From the NCBI GenBank assembly GCA_945901795.1, contig CAMDLP010000024.1, positions 1 through 43,129 of the forward strand: a stretch of DNA of 43,129 bases, written 5' to 3'. This stretch comes from Akkermansia muciniphila. Lineage in GTDB: Bacteria; Verrucomicrobiota; Verrucomicrobiia; Verrucomicrobiales; Akkermansiaceae. The first letter of the stretch is position 1, and each line of letters begins with the position of its first letter. A model generated the notes under the pieces. It saw only the letters and a program-made list of their open reading frames with translations. It was not told where the DNA came from and made no database searches. Positions 33,273 through 40,585 of the stretch are shown piece by piece. The position numbers and the translations under genes are program-made.

Positions 33273-35672
33273 CTATTGAATCCGGATGAGCTCGGGCGTT
33301 TCGGTGGCGGCCTCGATCTTGCGGATCGCCTCGCGGATGACCTCGGCTTTCTGGAGGCTCAAGTTTTCCGGGAAATCCTTTTCACCTTTGGAGATTGCAT
33401 CGGCAAAGCGTTGGAGTTGAGGAATCATCGGTTTGGCGCGGGTGCCGTAGCTGCAAAGAATATCCATCAGAACCACGATGCGCTTCTGGCTGCCCCAGAG
33501 GTTCTGGGTGCGCGCGTAGTCCACGCAGGCTTGAATTCCTTCCTCGATGCGATGCCGGGTCAATACTTGCAGGCCCTCGATGCGCACTCCGTCGGCGAAC
33601 ATTTCACCGCTCGGAGCCGGCTCGACCACCGCCTGATAGATACTGGGAAGCAGCGGCTCGATCTCCTGATAGGAAAGCTTCCGATAGACCGAGGAAATGA
33701 CGCCGCGGGCGCGACCGTCGTCGTTTTTTAGGCCGGCGCGCACCGCTTGATAGAGCAATTCGCGATCCACTCCATCGAGCGAATTCTTGAGCATCTGTCC
33801 GAAGATGGCGGAGCTGATGAAGCGTTGTTCCATGCCGCGGGGATCTTCCGGAGTCGGGCCCTCGGTGATTTTTTCGAGAAGCTCGGGCAGGGCGGGCATC
33901 GCCGTCCTACCGATGGCGGCCAGTGCCTCGGTGGCGCTGATTCGCAGCCAGTAATCCTTGTCCTGAAGAGCGGCCCGGAGCGCGGTTACCGCAGGCGAGG
34001 ATTTGCCCTTGAGAAGTGCGATGGCCCGGCAGGCACCGAGGCGGGTGTGGAGATCCTTCGATTCCAACAGCTTCACCAAGGCATCCACCGACGCGTCCTT
34101 GCGCCGGGTGATCGCGATCCCGGCACGCTCCCTCACCACCGGCGACCAATGGGAAAGCCGCTCGAAAAGTTCATCTCCGCTCAGTTTGTCATAAGCGCTG
34201 TTGCGGTCCTTGTTCGACCACCCCCGGCCGTCGAGGACGATCTGTTTCGCCTCCGCGGCATCGAGTTGAGGGACCTTGCCGTCCCGCTTGCCCGTCAGCG
34301 AGATTTGTTTGAGCGGCATGGCATAGGCGAGGAGATAGGCGCCGGTGGCATCCCAGTTAGGAGTGCTGTCACCTTTCATCTCGGGAGGTCCTTGATGGCG
34401 GAAACTTCCATCCCAGCCACGTGCGAGGTCGAAGTACCACGCGCCGAACTCATGCATCCAAGCGCCGGTCGCCTGCGGCCCGGCTTGCGCCACGCCGGGC
34501 ATCGCCCAGGTCATGTTCCAGAAATTTCCCGTATGGCCGCAATCACGCTCCGCGCCATGGGAAGCAAGGCTCATGCGCGCGAAGTATCCGGCGGCTTTGG
34601 GTTCATCGAGCAGGTTGAACAAGACGGCTGCCATGCCGTTTTTGCCATTGTCATCATGACTTTCAATCCACGGGGCATGGTCGCCGTAAGGGATCGATCC
34701 TTTGCCCTCATAAAACCGCAGCAGCTTCGCGCTGCGTTCGACGGCGAGATCAATGGCCGGATCCTTGACCCCTGCGGTGCTTGCCAGCACGAGGGAAATC
34801 GTCAATGGCACCCCCGGCGCGTTCATCATTCCGTAGCCGGGAAGTCGTCCGTCGGGCAGGGCGAACTTATGGCCCCAGGAACCGACGTTGCTCTGACCCT
34901 TGGCAGCCTCCATCGCGAGCCTGCGCAAACCCGGCATCACCGACTCATCGCCGGTAGCCGATTTATATTCCGCCAGCAGCGCGATGACGTAGCCGTAATA
35001 CCAAGTCTGCATGGCTCCGGCCGAGAAATCCGCCGCCCACTGAGTTTCCTTTTTCACCAACGGCAGATACTTGGAATTCCCACTGGCCAACAACGCCAGC
35101 GCGTTGAGTGAGCGTGTGATCGGATTCTGGCTCTTGGGGTAGTCCGCGGTCTCCATCCGATTTGCCAGGGCCTCGCAGCCCGACTCGAGAATACGCTTTG
35201 ACTTCGGGCAATCATACGGCGCGGTGGCGCTGTAGTCACCGAGCACCGGGAGTTTCACCACTACATCCTTGGTCTTGCCAGCGCGCCAGCGGGTGATCTT
35301 CAAGTCCCCTGCCCCGGCATCCGATTCTGCTAGAGTCAGGGCTTTGCCAAACTCCGTGCGCGGGTCGCAGGAAAACGGCTTTCCAGCGACTCCGAGAATC
35401 ACGTCGCCTTTTTGCAGGATGCCATCGGCTGGCGAGCCTTTGGCGGCTTCGGTGACGGCGATCTGCCGGGCGTCGATGGTGGTGAGTTTATCACTGAACA
35501 TCCACCCGCGGGCACCGGTGGTGCCAAGAGTCCAGGTATGATTCGCTCCCTCCGGAACGGACTCGCCCTTCGTGAGGTCGGGATTTTTGAATTCGATCTT
35601 CGGCTTGGCGGCGGAGGCGGGACCCGTGAAGATGATGGCGGCCAGAACGGCGGAGAAATGGGAATATCGCAT
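33273..35672 (-). CDS. DUF6288-type exported protein with PDZ and HEAT-like repeats
   Basis: This 799-aa protein starts with a signal peptide (MRYSHFSAVLAAIIFTGPASA). Residues about 40-140 form a PDZ-like domain (ARQIAVTEAAKGSPADGILQ then KGDVILGVAGKPFS). The central part (about 150-480) is an alpha/alpha-barrel-like domain of the DUF6288 kind with NVGSWGHKFALPDGRLPGYG, SHGAERDCGHTGNFWNMTWA and WDGSFRHQGPPEMKGDST. The last 250 residues are HEAT-like repeats (VVRERAGIAITRRKDASVDA; DKDYWLRISATEALAAIG). It is probably periplasmic or secreted. The family is common in Verrucomicrobia and Planctomycetes, with no known function; a carbohydrate-active role is often supposed. It stands alone between decayed gene fragments. 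Confidence 0.75.
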   Translation of the reverse strand: MRYSHFSAVLAAIIFTGPASAAKPKIEFKNPDLTKGESVPEGANHTWTLGTTGARGWMFSDKLTTIDARQIAVTEAAKGSPADGILQKGDVILGVAGKPFSCDPRTEFGKALTLAESDAGAGDLKITRWRAGKTKDVVVKLPVLGDYSATAPYDCPKSKRILESGCEALANRMETADYPKSQNPITRSLNALALLASGNSKYLPLVKKETQWAADFSAGAMQTWYYGYVIALLAEYKSATGDESVMPGLRRLAMEAAKGQSNVGSWGHKFALPDGRLPGYGMMNAPGVPLTISLVLASTAGVKDPAIDLAVERSAKLLRFYEGKGSIPYGDHAPWIESHDDNGKNGMAAVLFNLLDEPKAAGYFARMSLASHGAERDCGHTGNFWNMTWAMPGVAQAGPQATGAWMHEFGAWYFDLARGWDGSFRHQGPPEMKGDSTPNWDATGAYLLAYAMPLKQISLTGKRDGKVPQLDAAEAKQIVLDGRGWSNKDRNSAYDKLSGDELFERLSHWSPVVRERAGIAITRRKDASVDALVKLLESKDLHTRLGACRAIALLKGKSSPAVTALRAALQDKDYWLRISATEALAAIGRTAMPALPELLEKITEGPTPEDPRGMEQRFISSAIFGQMLKNSLDGVDRELLYQAVRAGLKNDDGRARGVISSVYRKLSYQEIEPLLPSIYQAVVEPAPSGEMFADGVRIEGLQVLTRHRIEEGIQACVDYARTQNLWGSQKRIVVLMDILCSYGTRAKPMIPQLQRFADAISKGEKDFPENLSLQKAEVIREAIRKIEAATETPELIRIQ

Positions 35673-35721
35673 GGATGGGATGGCGTGAAGTCAGTATAAC
35701 GAGATTTACAGGGGAATCTTA

Positions 35722-35982
35722 CTACAATCCGCTCGCGACGCGCACCTGCACGAACCGCTTCGGCGTGGTGAGCAGGCTCGGACTATGGGTGACCGCCACG
35801 ATCTGGACACCGCTCGGGTCTGCGGTGCCGGTGGTGTTTTAGAAGCAAAGGTTCGCCCCGGCGGCTATCGAGAAGTTTCCGGCGTAGGTGCCGCTGCTGT
35901 TGCCCGTGATGACATAGCCTGCGGCCAGACTGCATGCGTAGGCGACAAACAAAGGGGAACGGAACGAGTGGATTGTGGACAT
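35722..35982 (-). pseudogene. Secreted protein remnant, N- and C-terminal ends joined (copy 2)
   Basis: From ATG 35982 the frame gives MSTIHSFRSPLFVAYACSLA followed by GTYAGNFSIAAGANLCF and a stop at 35840-35842. The next stretch in the same frame reads NTTGTADPSGVQIVAV and ends RFVQVRVASGL with the stop at 35722-35724. So a signal-like N-terminus and a C-terminal tail remain, with the body of the gene missing. The tail is similar to the remnant at 33031-33178. It lies just upstream of the DUF6288-type gene on the same strand. Confidence 0.45.
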
Positions 35983-36011
35983 GATTTAATGCCGAGCATC
36001 AAAGCCATCTA

Positions 36012-36344
36012 TCACGGCAACTCCCGAATCCGCAGTCTGCGGAAATGGATGGGCGAGCCTTCGCTTTCCAGGCAGATGTAGCCGTCGGCGGGGTCGCAGG
36101 CGGTGCCTCCGGAGACTTCCTCGCCATTCACCCAGAGACGCACTTCGCCGTTGATCGCGCGGATATAGTAGTGGTTCCACTCGCCATGTCCTTTGGTGAG
36201 AAGTTTGCGGGGGAAGCTGCGCTCGCCATTCGGCGATAGCGTGCCGGCCATGATGCCACTGGGCAGGATCAAAATCCCGGCACCGGTGAGCGATGACTGC
36301 TTGAGAAAGGAACGTCGGTTGAGTGGGTTCGGATGGTTTTCCAT
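36012..36344 (-). pseudogene. DUF1080 (3-keto-disaccharide hydrolase-like) remnant with Tat signal
   Basis: The 110-aa frame begins with a twin-arginine signal (NRRSFLKQSSLTGAGIL) and then goes directly into the C-terminal third of a DUF1080 domain (GEWNHYYIRAINGEVRLWVN, then DPADGYICLESEGSPI and FRRLRIRELP). Complete DUF1080 domains have about 180-200 residues of LamG-like beta-sandwich; the first two thirds are missing. Either an internal deletion joined the signal to the end of the same gene, or the gene was truncated and fused to a foreign signal peptide. It may still be translated, since the frame is intact, but it would not fold as a full domain. Confidence 0.6.
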
Positions 36345-36464
36345 GGCTTGAGGAGCTACTGACACAGGGACGCACCCGGCGTTATCAGAAAAATTCAGAG
36401 GAAAAGGATCCACCGAATCGCCGCTTGAGTTTTGACGGGCGGGCAGACAGCTTTTCCCCGCTCC

Positions 36465-37232
36465 ATGAAATTCCACGCCCCGCTCGTCGCATTTTCCCTC
36501 GTCGCCAGTCTCTCCGCCGCCGAGGTGCCCAAGGTCTTCGCCGGGCTTTTCGAACAGGACGTCCCAGTGAAAGGCCAGATCGGCGTGGTCATGCCGCCTC
36601 CGGAAATCGAAAAATACGTCGCCAAGGTCGAGGCCTCCGCGCGTAAGGACCCAAAGTGGTTCCGGGAGTTTTCCGGCCAGGCCAAATCCGGCGCGCCGCT
36701 CCCCTACGACGAGCGGCTCGGCCTCACCAAGGCGGAATACGACGAGTATCTCGCCCTCTGGGAGAAGCGCGAATTCAGGCCGATGGAGCAAGTCATGCTC
36801 CTGCTCCGCCAGAGCTCCGGCGACACCTGGTGCATCACCTCTACCGGCGCGGCCAGCGTGTTTTCCACGCTGCGCTACACTGCGAAGACCGATCTGTTCC
36901 GCTCCCCGAACGGCGAGATGAAGCGGCTCGATGACATCAAGGCGGACTCGTCGAGCATCCTCGGCGCATGGAGCGGCTTCGAATGGAAATTCGAGGAGGA
37001 AACCGGTCTCGGCAAGATCAAGGAAAACTTCGCGCTCGGCCGTCTCGCAGATCAAAAATACGGCCTCATCGTCTATCGCGCCCAGGAACTCTCCACCGAG
37101 GGCACTCGCCTGCTCGACAAGAGCCTGATCGTCCGCTTCTCCCTCGGCAAAGCCAGCCAGGCCAAGGAAACCGCACCCGGGGCCAAACCGCCAGCGGCCA
37201 AGCCCGCCACAAAGGCGAAATCCAAAAAGTAA
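36465..37232 (+). CDS. Exported hypothetical protein
   Basis: This 255-aa protein has an N-terminal signal peptide (MKFHAPLVAFSLVASLSAA) with cleavage after SAA. The mature part starts EVPKVFAGLFEQDVPVKGQI and is soluble, ending in a Lys/Ala/Pro-rich tail (KPPAAKPATKAKSKK). ATG 36465 gives the signal peptide directly. The family is not recognised; it resembles hypothetical proteins of Luteolibacter-like genomes in tone. It stands two bases before the AsmA-like gene, so the two are probably co-transcribed and both serve the envelope. Confidence 0.6.
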   Translation: MKFHAPLVAFSLVASLSAAEVPKVFAGLFEQDVPVKGQIGVVMPPPEIEKYVAKVEASARKDPKWFREFSGQAKSGAPLPYDERLGLTKAEYDEYLALWEKREFRPMEQVMLLLRQSSGDTWCITSTGAASVFSTLRYTAKTDLFRSPNGEMKRLDDIKADSSSILGAWSGFEWKFEEETGLGKIKENFALGRLADQKYGLIVYRAQELSTEGTRLLDKSLIVRFSLGKASQAKETAPGAKPPAAKPATKAKSKK

Positions 37233-37235
37233 GCG

Positions 37236-38612
37236 ATGGATCCCGATGCCCCGATAGGCGCGAAACGCCGGGGCTTCCGCCGCTGGCGCTGGCTAATTTC
37301 ATGTCTGTTGGGATTACCCGTCGGCATCGTTCTGCTAGGAAATCTTGCAGTTTCCACCCCATGGGCCTGCCGCTGGATCGCCTCGAAAATCGAGCGCCGC
37401 ACCGGCATGGAAACCCGCGTCGGAGGCGCTTCGTGGTCGCCTTGGAATGGCGCGGCCATCGATGCCGTGGAACTGCTCCAGCCCGCTCCGCTGCGCGCCG
37501 CGCTCAAGGAACCGCTTGTCCGGATCGACTCGCTGCGGGTCACCCCGGTGTGGAAAGCCTGGTTGCGAGGGCGGCTCGAAGTCCGCTCGATCGAGCTTGA
37601 TCACCCGCGTTTCGTGCTGCCCTTGGAACTGGTTTCACACATCACACGCACAGCGCCACCCGCCCAGCAACCACCCGCACCACCCGCACCACCTGTCCCG
37701 ACCGCCACCCCGCCACCCGCGCCGGTCCAGCCAGGCCCGCCCGCGCCGACTCCGCCGCCTGCGGTTTCCCCGCCAACACTACCGACTCCACCGTCACAAC
37801 CGACGGGCTGGCTGCGCTTGAAAAACGCTTCCTTCGCCGTGATCCATGCCGGCACGCAACGCACCTTGATAGAGATTTCGGAAATCACCGGCTCCATCCC
37901 GATCGCCGGAGATCCCGCCCAAGCCGACCTGAAAATCGACACGGTTTCCGCCTTCGGCAAGGAGCTCGCCACCCACCTCACCGCGTCGCTGGATTGGAAA
38001 TATCCCCTGCTCGCCATGAAGCCTCTCGAAACCGAGATCGGTGGCTACAAATGCGTGCTAGCAGGCAGAATCGCCGGCTTCAGCGGCCTGCCGATCCAGA
38101 TCGAAGCCCAGCTCCCGCGACAGGCGCTCGCCGCGTTCCCCCTACCCTTCAATGGCCAAGCCAGCGCCGAGGCCATCGCCGCCAACGCCCGCTTCCGCGG
38201 ACTTCTGCTAGCACCCGGCACCTGGCAGGGCGACCTCGTCGCCGAGTCCGTCGCCCCTTCTATCCGCGTCGCCGCCCGTCAGACCAAGTTCGACCGCGGC
38301 AGCGCCGTCACCGTCCTCCGCGGCGGCGTGATTTCCTGCGTCGATGCGCGCTTGATCAGCGACGAGCTATCCCTGCTAGGAAACGCCACGCTCCTCGCCG
38401 ACGGACGCGCCGCCGGAGCTACCCGCCTCGTCGCCGCCCCGGAATCCGCCGCAGCCATCGCCAGCGGGATCTTCCCCATCCTAACCGCCCCATCGCTCAC
38501 GCCGCTCTCCACCCCGCAGCGCGCGGCCTTTGATCTGGAAGCCTTCGGCAACATCAGCCAGCTTTTCATCCGTCTGGGCAAGGACGGCCCGATCGTGAAC
38601 CTGAAAAATTAA
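37236..38612 (+). CDS. AsmA-like envelope protein with Pro-rich linker
   Basis: This 458-aa protein has a basic N-terminus followed by a single membrane helix (about residues 20-40, WLISCLLGLPVGIVLLGNLAV), the AsmA/TamB-like start of an anchored periplasmic protein, then IASKIERRTGMETRVGGASW typical of AsmA domains. Residues about 142-188 are a Pro/Ala-rich low-complexity linker. The C-terminal half is repeated beta-strands (e.g. RIDSLRVTPVWKAWLRGRL). AsmA-like proteins are lipid-transport bridges or outer-membrane assembly factors, and this role is inferred here only from fold pattern. The start is three bases after the stop of the preceding gene; rsmD follows after 12 bases. Confidence 0.6.
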   Translation: MDPDAPIGAKRRGFRRWRWLISCLLGLPVGIVLLGNLAVSTPWACRWIASKIERRTGMETRVGGASWSPWNGAAIDAVELLQPAPLRAALKEPLVRIDSLRVTPVWKAWLRGRLEVRSIELDHPRFVLPLELVSHITRTAPPAQQPPAPPAPPVPTATPPPAPVQPGPPAPTPPPAVSPPTLPTPPSQPTGWLRLKNASFAVIHAGTQRTLIEISEITGSIPIAGDPAQADLKIDTVSAFGKELATHLTASLDWKYPLLAMKPLETEIGGYKCVLAGRIAGFSGLPIQIEAQLPRQALAAFPLPFNGQASAEAIAANARFRGLLLAPGTWQGDLVAESVAPSIRVAARQTKFDRGSAVTVLRGGVISCVDARLISDELSLLGNATLLADGRAAGATRLVAAPESAAAIASGIFPILTAPSLTPLSTPQRAAFDLEAFGNISQLFIRLGKDGPIVNLKN

Positions 38613-38624
38613 GCCACGCCACTC

Positions 38625-39212
38625 ATGAGAATCATCGCCGGAAAAGCCGGGCGCATCGCCATCAAAGTCCCCTCCGCCGTCGCCCGGCCCACCACCGACT
38701 TCGTCCGCCAGGCGCTGTTCTCCATCCTCGGCGAGCGGGTGGAAAACGCCCGCGTGCTCGACCTCTTCGCCGGCTCCGGCGCGCTCGGACTCGAAGCCCT
38801 CAGCCGCGGTGCCACCGCCTGCACCTTCGTCGATGAACACCGCCAAGCCGTGAACGTCATCCAGGAAAATCTAGCAAAAGCCCGCCTCGATGGCGGCCAC
38901 GCCGTAAAATCCGAGGTCGCCGCCTTCCTCAAGCGCGACGCCGCCACCTACGATCTCATCTTCGCCGATCCACCGTATTGGAAATACCACGGCGACAAGG
39001 ACCACGTCACCGACCTCCTCAAAAGCCGCCTGCTCACGCCCCGCCTCGCCCCCGGCGGCTGGCTGATCGCAGAAATTTCCTCCAACCAGAAATCGCCGGA
39101 AGCGGATGATTTCACCCTCGTCGAACGCCGCGAATACGGCAGTAGCGCGATCCTTCTCTATCAAAGTAGTCCAGGACTTCAGTCCGATCTTCAATCCGGA
39201 AGAACAGACTGA
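38625..39212 (+). CDS. rsmD: 16S rRNA (guanine(966)-N(2))-methyltransferase RsmD
   Basis: RsmD methylates G966 of 16S rRNA with SAM. The 195-aa protein has MRIIAGKAGR at the start, RPTTDFVRQALFSILG, motif I VLDLFAGSGALGLEALSRGA and the catalytic motif IV as DPPYW (D/N-P-P-Y). The family usually ends shortly after the strand seen here as AILLYQ. The last fifteen residues (SSPGLQSDLQSGRTD) are encoded by a long inverted repeat at 39166-39225 and the stop lies in its right arm, so the tail is a REP-derived extension. waaA begins 33 bases downstream. Confidence 0.88.
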   Translation: MRIIAGKAGRIAIKVPSAVARPTTDFVRQALFSILGERVENARVLDLFAGSGALGLEALSRGATACTFVDEHRQAVNVIQENLAKARLDGGHAVKSEVAAFLKRDAATYDLIFADPPYWKYHGDKDHVTDLLKSRLLTPRLAPGGWLIAEISSNQKSPEADDFTLVERREYGSSAILLYQSSPGLQSDLQSGRTD

Positions 39213-39225
39213 AGTCCTAGACTAC
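39166..39225. repeat. REP-like inverted repeat (hairpin) over the rsmD 3' end
   Basis: The arms GTAGTCCAGGACTTCAGTC (39166-39184) and GACTGAAGTCCTAGACTAC (39207-39225) are inverted repeats matching at 18 of 19 positions. The 22-base loop contains a further TCTTC/GAAGA pair (39188-39192 and 39200-39204), so a long hairpin can form. The form resembles REP elements moved by RAYT transposases. It overlaps rsmD and contains its stop codon (39210-39212). It could also serve as a terminator or mRNA-protecting structure, but there is no T-run after it. Confidence 0.75.
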
Positions 39226-39245
39226 GCTCTCAAAGCCACACCGCG

Positions 39246-40520
39246 ATGCGATTCCTAACCGCCCTCACCCTCTACCGGCTGCTCCTGCCGCTGCTCTTCA
39301 TCGCGGCGTTTCCCGGCTGGCTGGTGAAAATGCTGCGGCGCGGCGGCTTCGGCACCCGGCTTGGCGAACGCGCGGCGATTTACTCCACGCCGCTGGAACA
39401 CGAGCCCTGCGGCGCGGTCCACTTCCATGCCGTCAGTGTCGGCGAGTCGATGCTCGCGCTCAAGCTCATCCGCGAGTGGCTCCTCCGCGAACCTAGCCGC
39501 CGCTTCGTACTCGCCACCGGCACCGCCACCGGTCACGCGGTCGCCACCGCCGCTAACATTCCCGGCCTGCGCGTCACCTATTCGCCGCTGGATTTCCCAT
39601 CGATGGTCCGCCGCTATCTGAATCGCTTCGAGCCCTCCCAGATCGTCCTGATCGAAGCCGAGATCTGGCCACACCTGTTGCTAACATGCAAACGCCGGAA
39701 CATCCCCGTCCGCCTCGTCAACGCCCGCATGTCGCCGCGCTCGGCACGCCGCGTCCAGCGCTTCGCCGCCTGGCTGGGACCGCCCTATCAAATGCTCGAC
39801 ACCGTCGCCATCCAGGAAGCCGAGGACGCCGCGATCTGGGAAGCGCTCGGCGTCGCCCGGGAGAAAATCCACCACACCGGCAGTCTTAAATTCGACCCCG
39901 CCAGCGGCGCGCGTCCGAAGCGGCGCACGGAATTCCAGGCGATGCTCGATGCCTTCGGGAAAGGCCGTCCCGTCGTGCTGGCGGCCAGCACGCATGCCGG
40001 TGAGGACGCGTTCATCGCCGCCGCCATCCGTGAGGCGAATCCGGAGGCACTCGCCGTGATCGTCCCCCGCCATGCCGAGCGGAGATCTGAGGTGACGGCG
40101 GATTTGGAGAGGGCGGGATTCCTGGTGAAACTCAGATCTTCAGAACTCACGGCGACCGGTGATCGCCGCCACGTTTTCGTCATCGACTCCACCGGCGAGC
40201 TCGGCGACTGGACCGCGCATGCCGACGTGGTCATCATCGGAAAAAGTTTTCTGTCCACCGGCGGACAGAATCCCTGCGAGGCCATCCTCGCGGAAAAACC
40301 GGTCATCTTCGGGCCGCACATGGAAAACTTCCAACCGCTCGCCCGCCGCCTCATCGCCAGCGACGGCTGCATTTCCGCCAGTGATCCGGACGAACTCGCA
40401 CGCGCCATCGCCGCCGCGCTCGATCCGCAAAAAGCACGCGTGATGACGCACAACGCGTCCGCCTTGCTAGCCCCTCACGAGGGTGCCACGCAGCGGATTC
40501 TGGCGCTTTTGATTACCTGA
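39246..40520 (+). CDS. waaA: 3-deoxy-D-manno-octulosonic acid (Kdo) transferase
   Basis: WaaA adds Kdo to lipid IVA in lipid A/LPS synthesis at the inner face of the cytoplasmic membrane, so the organism is probably an LPS-bearing diderm. The 424-aa GT-B enzyme has an N-terminal membrane anchor (ALTLYRLLLPLLFIAAFPGW), the family patterns AVHFHAVSVGESMLALKLI and FEPSQIVLIEAEIWPHLLL, then TGSLKFDPASG and, near the C-terminus, KSFLSTGGQNPCEAILAEKP. Length and start ATG 39246 are normal. The start is 33 bases after the rsmD stop and within 21 bases of the REP-like hairpin. Confidence 0.94.
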   Translation: MRFLTALTLYRLLLPLLFIAAFPGWLVKMLRRGGFGTRLGERAAIYSTPLEHEPCGAVHFHAVSVGESMLALKLIREWLLREPSRRFVLATGTATGHAVATAANIPGLRVTYSPLDFPSMVRRYLNRFEPSQIVLIEAEIWPHLLLTCKRRNIPVRLVNARMSPRSARRVQRFAAWLGPPYQMLDTVAIQEAEDAAIWEALGVAREKIHHTGSLKFDPASGARPKRRTEFQAMLDAFGKGRPVVLAASTHAGEDAFIAAAIREANPEALAVIVPRHAERRSEVTADLERAGFLVKLRSSELTATGDRRHVFVIDSTGELGDWTAHADVVIIGKSFLSTGGQNPCEAILAEKPVIFGPHMENFQPLARRLIASDGCISASDPDELARAIAAALDPQKARVMTHNASALLAPHEGATQRILALLIT

Positions 40521-40523
40521 AAC

Positions 40524-40555
40524 ACCCCGATATTTTGATGCAAGCGGGGTTTGTC
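40524..40555 (+). terminator. Possible weak terminator after waaA
   Basis: ACCCCG (40524-40529) and CGGGGT (40545-40550) can form a 6-bp stem with a 15-base loop followed by TTTG. The stem is short and the T-run poor, so this is a tentative call. The next gene starts at 40586, so waaA and it may also be co-transcribed. Confidence 0.3.
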
Positions 40556-40585
40556 ATTTGAAAATTCCTCCCTAGACTCCGCGCC

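Noticed and set aside
33747-35111. A 454-residue plus-strand open frame opposite the DUF6288-type gene
   Set aside because: Antisense shadow without any motif; the minus-strand protein has a signal peptide, PDZ and HEAT patterns.
36345-37055. Upstream part of the open frame leading into the DUF1080 remnant
   Set aside because: It is antisense to the exported protein at 36465; the Tat signal at 36344 gives a natural start.
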